A stretch of 8,130 bases of DNA from positions 1-8,130 of the forward strand of contig JBIOJM010000414.1 in the NCBI GenBank assembly GCA_044450785.1. The letters are read 5' to 3'. Within the stretch, counting starts at the first letter, position 1. Each line of letters begins with the position of its first letter. The notes below the pieces were generated by a model. It was not told the DNA's origin, did not search any database, and worked only from the letters and a program-made list of their open reading frames with translations. Positions 1 to 6,427 of the stretch are shown here, piece by piece. The position numbers and the translations under genes were made by a program. Origin of the DNA: JBIOJM01 sp044450785. Its GTDB lineage: Bacteria > Planctomycetota > Planctomycetia > Isosphaerales > Isosphaeraceae.

Positions 1-1191
1 CAGCCGGCCGTCACTATCTGGTATCGGGTTTTCGAGCCTCTGCGCCATCAGGGCGTGGGAAATCCTGCCCCTTGCATCGATGACTCCCTCGTTGCGCCTG
101 TCCGGCCCCGTGCTCGTCCCGCTGTCCGCTGCCCTGGGGTTTTCCCCCGATCCGGCCGGCCGCGCGACGGCGTGCCCGGGCTCAAAACTGAAGTCGATCC
201 GAGCATTGAACGCATTCGGGCCGGCGCTCAAGGTGAACCGGCCTGAAACTCCGATGACCGCGACCAAGCTGGTTCCCGACGCTGCCTTATTTACCTCGAT
301 CAGTTTGCCCGTCAATTCGTAATCCATGGCGTCCGGCCGCTCGCCCCACACTGTCTGGGCGACTTGGGGACGAATCTCCCAGGTGTCACCTACCCTCCGG
401 GGCGTCGGCGGAAAAAGAGCCATCAATCTCGGTACAAACACGTCCTCGGAGATCGCATCGTACTCGGACTCGCGGAGCGGGCGATCGCGGACCAAGCTCA
501 GGACCTGAGGCTTCTCGCCCGGCCGACGGTGGTGCCAGATCCTTAAGCCCTGTAAGAAGGGCGGTTTCAGGGGATGGAGCAGCGGCGTCTCCTCGGTGCG
601 GACGGTGTCGTATCGCCGGACCGCGTCCGTCAGTTCCCCGATCTTGCTCACCTGGGCCGCTCGCTCCGTGTAGATCGTTTTTCTCGACTTTTGTTCCACA
701 TCGGGCGCGCCTTGCGCCTTATCCCGAACCATCTTCAACGTCTCAAGAATAGCCACCTCGAATTGAGTGATTAAGTAGCGCTTCTCGGGGTCTTCGTTGG
801 GACTGTACGTCTCGCTGAACAGATACCGCGCGCTCAGGGCCTCGGATGACGCAGGCACCGATTCCTTCTGCGCATCCGGCGGCGCAGTCACGGGCGGCGG
901 TTCCTTCTGCTCACCGCGCGGCGCAGCCACCGGCGTTGATTCCTTCTGCGCATCCGGCGGCGCGGGCACCGGCGTCGACTGCTTCGGACGTTCGGCCTTG
1001 GGTGCGGGATCCTGGGCCCCGGCTCGCGCGGTCGCGATCGGCCCCGCCCCCAGCATGGTCAGGATGCAAAAAAACATCCCGACTCCGAAACCAGCACCCC
1101 GATTCTCTCGCGGCCGGACCTGACTGCGTCGGGCAGGCCCGCCGCCTTCATCACTGATCCGACCGGCCGAACGGCTTTGGCTCTTACCCAT
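1..1191 (-). CDS. Exported protein of unknown function, C-terminus cut by window edge
   Basis: The frame is open from the start codon to the left edge, giving 397 codons with no stop. No known family is recognised. Residues 39-59 form a hydrophobic export signal (FFCILTMLGAG, then an ATARA-type cleavage site). Residues 73-112 are a Pro/Ala/Gln/Lys/Glu-rich linker made of three 13-residue repeats. Residues 120-397 look globular, with a 'RRVGDTWEIR' motif near 265-274 followed by alternating beta-like segments. This part resembles the neighbouring protein encoded at 1408-2886, which suggests paralogues. The start is uncertain. ATG 1191 gives a long 38-residue arginine-rich N-region. An in-frame ATG at 1209 adds six residues. 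An internal ATG at 1077 has GGAG five bases ahead and would place the signal at the very N-terminus. The gene probably acts outside the cytoplasm. The coding call is strong; the function is unknown. Confidence 0.82.
   Translation of the reverse strand, partial: MGKSQSRSAGRISDEGGGPARRSQVRPRENRGAGFGVGMFFCILTMLGAGPIATARAGAQDPAPKAERPKQSTPVPAPPDAQKESTPVAAPRGEQKEPPPVTAPPDAQKESVPASSEALSARYLFSETYSPNEDPEKRYLITQFEVAILETLKMVRDKAQGAPDVEQKSRKTIYTERAAQVSKIGELTDAVRRYDTVRTEETPLLHPLKPPFLQGLRIWHHRRPGEKPQVLSLVRDRPLRESEYDAISEDVFVPRLMALFPPTPRRVGDTWEIRPQVAQTVWGERPDAMDYELTGKLIEVNKAASGTSLVAVIGVSGRFTLSAGPNAFNARIDFSFEPGHAVARPAGSGENPRAADSGTSTGPDRRNEGVIDARGRISHALMAQRLENPIPDSDGRL
862..978 (-). repeat. Three tandem 39-bp repeats within the exported-protein gene
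   Basis: Three head-to-tail 39-bp units lie at 862-900, 901-939 and 940-978, each starting TTCCTTCTG on the plus strand. The outer two share their first 24 bases exactly and match at 34 of 39 positions overall; the middle unit has diverged more. The unit length is a multiple of three, so each copy adds 13 residues of the type PV-x-APPDAQKES without breaking the frame. They code for the linker between the signal peptide and the globular part. A degenerate partial fourth unit may follow at 979. Confidence 0.85.
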
Positions 1192-1252
1192 GGTGCACCG
1201 CCTTCGCATCTCCGTACTCTCTTCGCCCCAAGATCAAATTGCTCATATTAGA

Positions 1253-1279
1253 CCATACCGCGGCCCAGGTCCGGTATGG
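1253..1279. promoter_or_regulatory. Inverted repeat between the two exported-protein genes
   Basis: CCATACCG at 1253-1260 and CGGTATGG at 1272-1279 are perfect 8-bp inverted copies separated by 11 bases. The element lies in the 216-bp gap after the stop of the upstream minus-strand gene, about 60 bases before the start at 1191. Read on the minus strand it is followed at once by TCTAATAT, which could be a -10 element; no T-run follows, so a standard intrinsic terminator is not evident. It could be an operator, an mRNA hairpin or a processing site. The repeat is seen directly; its role is inferred. Confidence 0.4.
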
Positions 1280-1407
1280 CAGAGTTCGTGACCGCAATTC
1301 TCGCTGCGCCGTCTCCTCCGGTTCTGCCGTCTGCCGCCTTTCTCCGAGCGATCACATCCAGGCTCCTCCTGGCATCGCGGCGGTGAATCCGACCCTCTCG
1401 AAAAGCT

Positions 1408-2886
1408 TCATCGTCCTGTCTGGCTCCGCGATGCACTCAACCATTGGAGCGACCCAACCATCTCCAGGTCCTGTCCGCCGAACGTCTTCATGTGATCCTG
1501 CGCCAGGGTGAAGGTGGCCAGGAGCTGATCTCCCTCGGGACCGGCGATCAAATAGTAATACCAGACAACGCCGAGGTCCCCTTCGCGTCCCTGGACGCCG
1601 ACCTTGTAGCGGAACCCGCCGACCGGGTCGCCTTCGACTTCGCCAGCGCCCAGGAACTGAACGAACCGCTGTTTCAAGCCGCGGCGGATGTCGTCACGGA
1701 ACTGGGTGGGATCCTGGTGCCGTCCTTTCCCCGCGGCGGGCCCGACCATGAGGTTGCACTGGGCGATGACTTGCCCGCCCTCGAGCCGTTTCAAGACGGT
1801 CAGTCTTGGGTCTTCCCAGAACGTGTGCCAGTGCCGGTCGTGAACCAGGGTCGACTTGCCGCCGGGAGCCGTCATCCGCAACAGCTCGCGCCGAGGTGAG
1901 ACCTCCAGCGAGATTCCGGCCAGCGCCGCATCGGAGAGACCCGACGAAGGCTCGGCCGCGTGGCGGGTCATGGTGAGCGTGCTCTTGACTTCCAGCCCCG
2001 CCTCGACCGGCCCCGGCTGCCGGGTCTCGGAGCGGTTCAGATCAAGCTGGTCGATTCGAGCCGCCTGGCGATCGAAGGTCAAGGACCCCTCGCAAGTCAT
2101 CGTGCCGGCTCCTCCCAGCACCCCACCCCGGATCTCGCCCTTGAGCCGGATTCGAGCCCTGGCTAGATCGGCCGATTCGAGTGTGGCCTCCAGGTTGTTT
2201 GCGGTAACAACGTCGTAGCCGGAGAGAGCAAAAGCGCCGGCGGTCCGGACCCGCCACCGCTGGCCGACCGCGACGGGCTGCTCTGGGAGCAGATCGGCTA
2301 CCGCCAATGGATCGCCGAGTCCCTGCACCAATTCGAGCTCGGCCCGGGTCAAGGGGCCGGCCGGACTGACCACGACAACCGGCCCGTCGCGATCCCTGCG
2401 CTCGGCGACCAGCAGAGCAACCTCGGGCCGAATCGACGCGGATGTCGGCCGCACCTCGCCGTTGATCGCGGACGCGGCCTGGAGGACGTGCCGTACCACC
2501 TTCAGGGATCGACTGCCGGCGGGGTCCTCGTTCGCTACGGTGTTCAGGTGGCCATTCGATTCCGGGCGAACGCGATCATCGCGGCCGACCTGCACGATCC
2601 GTTCACTGAAAACCAGCCGCGTCTGGATTTCGAGCCCCAGCGGCTTGGGCATCGTTGCCTCGGCCGATGCTCCCCCCGGCGGTAGACCCGGCCGAAACAG
2701 CCCTTGGGCTTTCAGCTCGATCTGCACCCGCGTCGTGCCGCCACCGCGCGTCTCCTCACGCAGAACCAGCGGCCCCTCCGTCTCACCGCCTGCCGTTCGC
2801 ACGGACCCGGCGATCGTCAGGCTCACGATCCAAACCGGCACCGAACTTTGCCCAAGCCTCCAACCCCAGCCTCTTATCCCGGCCAT
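1408..2886 (-). CDS. Exported protein of unknown function, likely paralogue of its downstream neighbour
   Basis: This complete 492-residue reading frame has a plausible export signal: a short basic start (MAGIRGWGWR), a hydrophobic stretch at about 16-28 (VPVWIVSLTIAGS), and a mature start near 30-35. ATG 2886 is chosen because AGGGAG lies six bases ahead and a promoter fits upstream. Residues 85-310 contain the region shared with the next gene, including 'PLTRAELELV' near 178 and 'VAVGQRWRVR' near 205-214. Residues 325-485 form a second part rich in aromatic residues ('HDRHWHTFWEDPRL', 'VVWYYYLIAGPEGDQLLATF') that ends in a possible helix. No catalytic motif or membrane anchor after the signal is evident. 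It may be co-transcribed with the gene at 1-1191 across a 216-bp gap, or the two may be separate units. I do not recognise a named family and assign no function. Confidence 0.85.
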   Translation of the reverse strand: MAGIRGWGWRLGQSSVPVWIVSLTIAGSVRTAGGETEGPLVLREETRGGGTTRVQIELKAQGLFRPGLPPGGASAEATMPKPLGLEIQTRLVFSERIVQVGRDDRVRPESNGHLNTVANEDPAGSRSLKVVRHVLQAASAINGEVRPTSASIRPEVALLVAERRDRDGPVVVVSPAGPLTRAELELVQGLGDPLAVADLLPEQPVAVGQRWRVRTAGAFALSGYDVVTANNLEATLESADLARARIRLKGEIRGGVLGGAGTMTCEGSLTFDRQAARIDQLDLNRSETRQPGPVEAGLEVKSTLTMTRHAAEPSSGLSDAALAGISLEVSPRRELLRMTAPGGKSTLVHDRHWHTFWEDPRLTVLKRLEGGQVIAQCNLMVGPAAGKGRHQDPTQFRDDIRRGLKQRFVQFLGAGEVEGDPVGGFRYKVGVQGREGDLGVVWYYYLIAGPEGDQLLATFTLAQDHMKTFGGQDLEMVGSLQWLSASRSQTGR

Positions 2887-2892
2887 CCATTG

Positions 2893-2898
2893 CTCCCT
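2893..2898 (-). promoter_or_regulatory. Ribosome binding site for the 1408-2886 gene
   Basis: AGGGAG on the minus strand, six bases before ATG 2886. It fixes this start over a second ATG at 2890, which is in another frame. Confidence 0.6.
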
Positions 2899-2948
2899 AC
2901 GCTTGCGGCTCGTTCGGATCCGTTCCCGAGGCCCCCTTGGCCGCCCCC

Positions 2949-2976
2949 ATTATGGAAAGTCAGCCGACTCTGTCAA
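2949..2976 (-). promoter_or_regulatory. Sigma70-type promoter for the 1408-2886 gene
   Basis: On the minus strand a perfect -35 hexamer TTGACA (2971-2976) is followed after 16 bp by CATAAT (2949-2954), which matches the -10 consensus at five of six bases. Just upstream of the -35 is an A-rich stretch (seven A residues at 2977-2983, with more A/T beyond) that resembles an UP element. Transcription would begin near 2942, leaving a leader of about 55 bases before ATG 2886. The match stands out against GC-rich surroundings. The consensus is from E. coli-type promoters; use by this organism's main sigma factor is inferred. Confidence 0.6.
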
Positions 2977-3085
2977 TTTTTTTCGGAATTTTCGAGGGTC
3001 CTTACGCAGAAAGGAATTATCTTTGCAAGTAGGCGAATACGGTTCGGTCTCTCGAAAAGATGTCGCGAACAAAATCAGGAATTAA

Positions 3086-3108
3086 AACGTCTGTTTGAAA
3101 CAGGCGTT
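3086..3108. promoter_or_regulatory. Imperfect 23-bp palindrome, possible operator
   Basis: The core CTGTTTGAAACAG (3091-3103) is a perfect palindrome around a central G. It extends outward through a T/G mismatch to AACG on the left and CGTT on the right, giving 11-base arms with one mismatch (a wobble pair if transcribed). It lies about 240 bases upstream of the sigma gene and about 110 bases upstream of the minus-strand -35 element. The dyad form suits binding of a dimeric regulator. Which gene it controls, if any, is not shown. Confidence 0.35.
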
Positions 3109-3330
3109 CCAATCTGGGTCGAGAGGTGTGGATTCAGTGAGGCGTCCGATCGTCACAAAATGAAGCGACCCATCGTTAAAGATGATACGTACAGAGAAGG
3201 TAGGCCCTGGGACGAACGTCAGAAGATGAGGCCGATTCGCGGGGATTGGCAAATCGGTGGCTGGGTCGGAGGGAATGGCGGAAGAGGAAACAATAAAATG
3301 ACTTGGATCAACGAACAGCTTGAGGGGTGA

Positions 3331-3336
3331 AGGGAG
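3331..3336 (+). promoter_or_regulatory. Ribosome binding site for the sigma factor gene
   Basis: AGGGAG with seven bases before GTG 3344. It supports GTG 3344 over the farther in-frame TTG 3320. The next in-frame ATG, 3353, also has a fair site (AGGTGG, five bases away), so initiation at 3353 remains possible. Confidence 0.5.
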
Positions 3337-3343
3337 ATCCAAG

Positions 3344-5023
3344 GTGGGCAAGATGTACCGCCATCCCGCGATTAAGCAATTGAAAGACCAGCAGACGCGG
3401 TACGCGCCGAAGGAACGGCGGCTCGAGCAAGTCGAGCGGGCCGAGCAGCTCTTGGGTGAGATCGAGGGGGCGAAGCGCTACCCTTACGAATATCTGTGTT
3501 ACCGGATCACGGGGTACCGGCCCGAAGGTTGGCCAGCCCTCGTGCTTGATGGCGGGGATGTTCAGCATGACCTGCGCTTGTTCGTCGAAGACCTGTCGGC
3601 GACGGCGCGTCAAGCGGTTGAGCAAGTCGACGAGCCGGTCTTGACCGTCGACGAGGTGAGCCGGCGTTATAACGTGTCGCCCCGCACGGTGGCGCGCTGG
3701 CGCCGGCAGGGGTTGGTGGCGCGGCGCTTCGTGATCGGAGGCCGCACCAAGGTCGCGTTCCTCGAGTCGAGCCTGCGGCGATTTGTCACGACCCATCGCA
3801 CGCAGGTCGAACGGGGCTCAAGGTTTCGGCAACTCACCGAGGCGGAGCGGGACGAGATCATCCGTCGCGCCCGCCGCATGGCGCTCGATCGCCCAGGTCA
3901 AGCCAGCCTGGTCGAAATCGCGCGGAGGATCGCTCGCAAAATGTCACGCTCCACCGAGACCATCAGACTCACGTTGAAAGCCTATGACCGCGATCACTCC
4001 GACCGGGCGATCTTCCCCCACTCGGTGCCGTCGCTGGATGATGAGGCCAAGGCCCAGATCTACCGCCGCTTCCGCATGGGCGTCTCGGCGGAAGTCCTGG
4101 CCCGACAGTACGGCCGCACCCGCTCCAGCATCTACCGCGTGATCAACGAAATGCGCGCGCAGCGGATCCTGAGCACCAAGCTCGAATTGATCGACAACTC
4201 GAGTTTCAGCGACCCGACGGCCGGCCCGGAGATCCTCGGGCCGATTCCCGAGCCGCCTGATCGGAAAGCGCCGCGGCGGCCGAAGGCACCCAAGGGGCTC
4301 CCACCTTATCTGGGCAGTCTCTACGAGGTCCCGCTGCTGGATCGCGAGCAGGAAATGCACCTGTTCCGCAAGATGAACTACCTCAAGTATCTGGCGCTGC
4401 GGATCCGCTCGAAGGTCGATCCCAGCCGGGCAAGGACTTCCGACCTCGACGAGATCGAGCGGCTGCAGGAAGAAGCGCTCGCCGTCAAGAACCAGGTCAT
4501 CCGGGCCAACCTGCGGCTGGTTGTCTCGATCGCCAAACGGCATGTCGGCCCGTCCAACAACTTCTTCGAGCTGGTCTCCGACGGCAACATGTCGCTGATC
4601 CGCGCTGTCGAGAAATTCGACTTCTCGCGGGGCAACAAGTTCAGCACGTACGCCTCGTGGGCCATCATGAAGAACTTCGCGCGGACGATCCCCGAGGAGA
4701 ACTACCGCCGCGACCGCTTCGTCACCGGCCACGAGGAGATGTTCGAGGCCGCCGCCGACAACCGGACCGACGAGCATGAGTATGAAAGCACGCTCAAGCG
4801 AATGCAGGAGGCCGTCAAGGGAATGCTCGGCCATCTCGACGAACGCGAGCGGAAAATCATCATCAGCCGGTTCGGCCTGGGCGGCGTCAGCGAACAGACC
4901 CTGGAACAGCTCGGCCGCGAGCTCGGTATCACCAAGGAGCGAGTGCGACAGATCGAGTCCCGCGCCCAGGAGAAACTCCGCAAGATCGCCAGCGAGGAAA
5001 AACTCGACCTGCCGATGCTCTGA
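3344..5023 (+). CDS. Composite sigma70-family RNA polymerase sigma factor with N-terminal helix-turn-helix modules
   Basis: The protein (559 residues from GTG 3344) should direct RNA polymerase to promoters. Residues 1-95 are a conserved-looking block of unknown fold ('MYRHPAIKQL', 'YPYEYLCYRITGYRP'). Residues 99-147 form an excisionase/MerR-like helix-turn-helix (LTVDEVSRRYNVSPRTVARW, then a wing-like GGRTKVAF). Residues 164-214 and 233-277 contain two more helix-turn-helix candidates ('VEIARRIARKMSRSTETIR', 'AEVLARQYGRTRSSIYRVI'). Region 2 spans about 383-448 (NLRLVVSIAKRH, AVEKFDF, FSTYASWAIM). Region 4 spans about 495-549 (LDERERKIIISRFGL, LEQLGRELGITKERVRQIES). A normal region 3 is not apparent. 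Region 2.3/2.4 departs from the usual WWIRQAIT. Main housekeeping sigma factors lack this N-terminal half, so it is probably an alternative, lineage-specific factor; its targets are unknown. It probably shares a transcript with the DUF72 gene 12 bp downstream. Starts at TTG 3320 or ATG 3353 are possible. Confidence 0.93.
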   Translation: MGKMYRHPAIKQLKDQQTRYAPKERRLEQVERAEQLLGEIEGAKRYPYEYLCYRITGYRPEGWPALVLDGGDVQHDLRLFVEDLSATARQAVEQVDEPVLTVDEVSRRYNVSPRTVARWRRQGLVARRFVIGGRTKVAFLESSLRRFVTTHRTQVERGSRFRQLTEAERDEIIRRARRMALDRPGQASLVEIARRIARKMSRSTETIRLTLKAYDRDHSDRAIFPHSVPSLDDEAKAQIYRRFRMGVSAEVLARQYGRTRSSIYRVINEMRAQRILSTKLELIDNSSFSDPTAGPEILGPIPEPPDRKAPRRPKAPKGLPPYLGSLYEVPLLDREQEMHLFRKMNYLKYLALRIRSKVDPSRARTSDLDEIERLQEEALAVKNQVIRANLRLVVSIAKRHVGPSNNFFELVSDGNMSLIRAVEKFDFSRGNKFSTYASWAIMKNFARTIPEENYRRDRFVTGHEEMFEAAADNRTDEHEYESTLKRMQEAVKGMLGHLDERERKIIISRFGLGGVSEQTLEQLGRELGITKERVRQIESRAQEKLRKIASEEKLDLPML

Positions 5024-5035
5024 TGACCGAGTCCA

Positions 5036-6016
5036 ATGTCACTCCTTCCGCTCTTCGACGACGACCGACCCAACCAGGCTGCCCGGCTGGCGCCCAGGTT
5101 GCGCGCGCTCGCCGGCCAGGGAATCTATTTCGGCACAAGCTCCTGGAAATACGAAGGCTGGCTGGGCTCGATCTACTCGCCGGAGCGATACACCACGCGG
5201 GGCAAGTTCTCGCGGAAGAAGTTCGAGGCCGAGTGCCTGGCCGAGTATGCCGAGACGTTTCCGTTGGTCTGCGGCGACTTCTCCTTCTACCAGTTCCCCA
5301 CGCCGGCCTACTGGCGGCGGCTCTTCGACCTGACGCCCGCGTCCTTGCTCTTCGGCTTCAAGGTCCCGGAAGAGATCACCGTCGCGACCTGGCCCGGACA
5401 CGCCCGGTACGGCGCGCGGGCGGGACTGTTGAACGAGGCATTCCTCGATGCCGGCCATTTCGAGCGAGGCTTTGCCCGGCCACTGGAGCCGTACCGCGAC
5501 CGCGTCGCCACCCTGATCTTCGAGTTCGGGACCTTTTCGAAAGCGAGCTTCAGCAGCGCCGCGGCGTTCACCCGGCGGCTCGACGAATTCCTCGGGGCAC
5601 TCCCCGACGGGTTCCGCTACGCCGTCGAGATCCGCAACCCCGAGTACCTCGGGCCCGACTATCTCGCGATGCTGGCAAGCCACAAGACCGCCCATGTCTT
5701 CAACGCCTGGACACGGATGCCCGCGATCGGCGAACAGGCCCGGATGCCCGGCACGTACTCCACCGATTTCACCGTGGTCCGTGCCCTGCTCCGCCGCGGT
5801 CGTTCCTATGAACAGGCGGTCAAGCAGTTCGAACCCTATCGTACCGCCCAGGAGCCCGATCCCGGCACGCGCGATGCGATGCGGCAGATCGCGGAGCAAT
5901 CTCATTACGGCCAGCGAAAGGCTTTTCTCTTCGTCAACAACCGCCTCGAAGGCAACGCTCCAGCGACCATCGAGGCCGTGGTGTCGACCTTGACTAGACC
6001 TGATTCGGGGTGGTGA
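5036..6016 (+). CDS. DUF72 (YecE-like) family protein
   Basis: The 326-residue product fits the DUF72 family, whose members adopt a TIM-barrel-like fold and whose biochemical role is not established. Signature segments are GIYFGTSSWKYEGW at 29-42 (first strand and family motif), 'CGDFSFYQFPTPAYW' near 79-93, 'LLFGFKVPEEIT' near 104-115, 'LIFEFGTF' near 160-167, 'RYAVEIRNPEYL' near 194-205, 'FNAWTRMP' near 222-229, and 'KAFLFVNNRLEGNAPATI' near 295-312, which matches the usual C-terminal 'NN...G.AP.ta' signature. The length is slightly above many family members, with about 25 extra N-terminal residues. No signal peptide is present, so it should be cytoplasmic. ATG 5036 is 12 bases after the sigma factor stop; the ribosome binding site is weak (GAG in accgagtcca), consistent with translational coupling. 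Family assignment is firm; the function is open. Confidence 0.93.
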   Translation: MSLLPLFDDDRPNQAARLAPRLRALAGQGIYFGTSSWKYEGWLGSIYSPERYTTRGKFSRKKFEAECLAEYAETFPLVCGDFSFYQFPTPAYWRRLFDLTPASLLFGFKVPEEITVATWPGHARYGARAGLLNEAFLDAGHFERGFARPLEPYRDRVATLIFEFGTFSKASFSSAAAFTRRLDEFLGALPDGFRYAVEIRNPEYLGPDYLAMLASHKTAHVFNAWTRMPAIGEQARMPGTYSTDFTVVRALLRRGRSYEQAVKQFEPYRTAQEPDPGTRDAMRQIAEQSHYGQRKAFLFVNNRLEGNAPATIEAVVSTLTRPDSGW

Positions 6017-6107
6017 CGGCGGTCGCCGTCTGGGACCATCGGCCCTCGGCCGATGAGCTACTCGATGCCCGTTTGGCGCGGGGCTGGTCGCCGACGGCCA
6101 CGGCGAC
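6015..6107. terminator. Cluster of three stem-loops between convergent genes, possible termination region
   Basis: Three perfect inverted repeats follow the DUF72 stop: GACGGC/GCCGTC (6015-6030, four-base loop), CATCGGCC/GGCCGATG (6037-6055, three-base loop) and GTCGCCG/CGGCGAC (6087-6107, seven-base loop). The convergent gene ends at 6164, so the structures would lie at the 3' end of both transcripts. None is followed by a T-run on either strand, so these are not textbook intrinsic terminators; transcript stabilisation or Rho-independent pausing is equally possible. In GC-rich DNA short stems arise by chance, so only the 8-bp middle stem is moderately persuasive. Confidence 0.35.
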
Positions 6108-6163
6108 GGTCGAGGGCGACGTGGTCCTCGGACATGCCGCATGCCTCGTAACCAGGGCCATGA

Positions 6164-6427
6164 TTACTCTCGCGGCCGTGCGACGTCGCGCACTACCTTG
6201 CCAGCGCGGTCTACAATCGCCAAGCGATGACCATCTCTTTTGGCTTGCGTGAAGATTTCGGCCAGCGCCAATCCGAGTTTGACCAGATCGGTTTCATCGA
6301 GATTATTCTCGGCAGCCAAGGCGCGAATATTCGCTGATGTATCGGCTGACGCCTCGAATGCGATATTCGCGCCAACTGGTCTAATCACGTAACTTTTCCC
6401 CCAGGGCGGATCTTGCATGTTTTCCAT
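6164..6427 (-). CDS. Small protein of unknown function (87 residues)
   Basis: The reading frame runs from ATG 6427 to TAA 6164 with GGAG eight bases before the start. The C-terminal half (37-80) looks like a real folded domain: an acidic turn 'NNLDETDLVKLGLALAEIF', a helix, then 'QAKRDGHRLAIVDRAGKVVRDV', which reads as helix followed by a beta-hairpin. This pattern resembles small bacterial proteins whose tails run 'G..LAIVD..GKVV..I', a remembered similarity that I cannot name as a family. The N-terminal 30 residues are less regular. No signal or membrane segment is present. It stands alone, convergent with the DUF72 gene and divergent from the efflux gene at 6841. An antitoxin or small regulator is conceivable, but no toxin gene adjoins it. 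A second in-frame ATG lies at 6418. Confidence 0.65.
   Translation of the reverse strand: MENMQDPPWGKSYVIRPVGANIAFEASADTSANIRALAAENNLDETDLVKLGLALAEIFTQAKRDGHRLAIVDRAGKVVRDVARPRE

Larger units (their letters stand above)
2887..3343. other. Divergent intergenic region
   Basis: This 457-bp gap separates the minus-strand exported-protein gene from the plus-strand sigma factor gene. It is less GC-rich than its flanks and holds the minus-strand promoter at 2949-2976 and a palindrome at 3086-3108. A TAAAAT that could serve as a -10 for the sigma gene lies at 3294-3299, but no convincing -35 stands in front of it. Short open frames on both strands (3082-3351 minus, starting TTG; 3160-3330 plus, without a ribosome binding site) are not convincing genes. 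No tRNA or riboswitch fold was recognised. Confidence 0.5.

Noticed and set aside
1248..1436. 62-codon minus-strand frame overlapping the end of the 1408-2886 gene
   Set aside because: Arg/Asp/Ala-rich composition, no domain, and it ends in the inverted repeat at 1253-1279; likely chance.
3160..3330. 56-codon plus-strand frame ending just before the sigma gene's ribosome binding site, a possible leader peptide
   Set aside because: Its position would suit translational coupling, but there is no ribosome binding site before ATG 3160 and the composition (GGWVGGNGGRGNN) is unconvincing.
2704..3330. 208-codon plus-strand frame
   Set aside because: Its first part is antisense to the exported-protein gene and the rest crosses a promoter and palindrome; no ribosome binding site or domain.
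3082..3351. 89-codon minus-strand frame in the divergent gap ('VRIIFNDGSLHFVTIG')
   Set aside because: It begins with TTG inside the start of the sigma gene, has no ribosome binding site, shows mixed third-position bases, and covers the palindrome at 3086-3108. A short beta-like stretch is not enough to call a gene.
3944..4834. 296-codon open frame on the minus strand
   Set aside because: It is antisense to the sigma factor regions 2 and 4, which are unmistakable on the plus strand.
5039..6142. 367-codon open frame on the minus strand
   Set aside because: It is antisense to the DUF72 gene, which carries the family motifs; its translation is rich in Arg, Pro and Gly without any domain.
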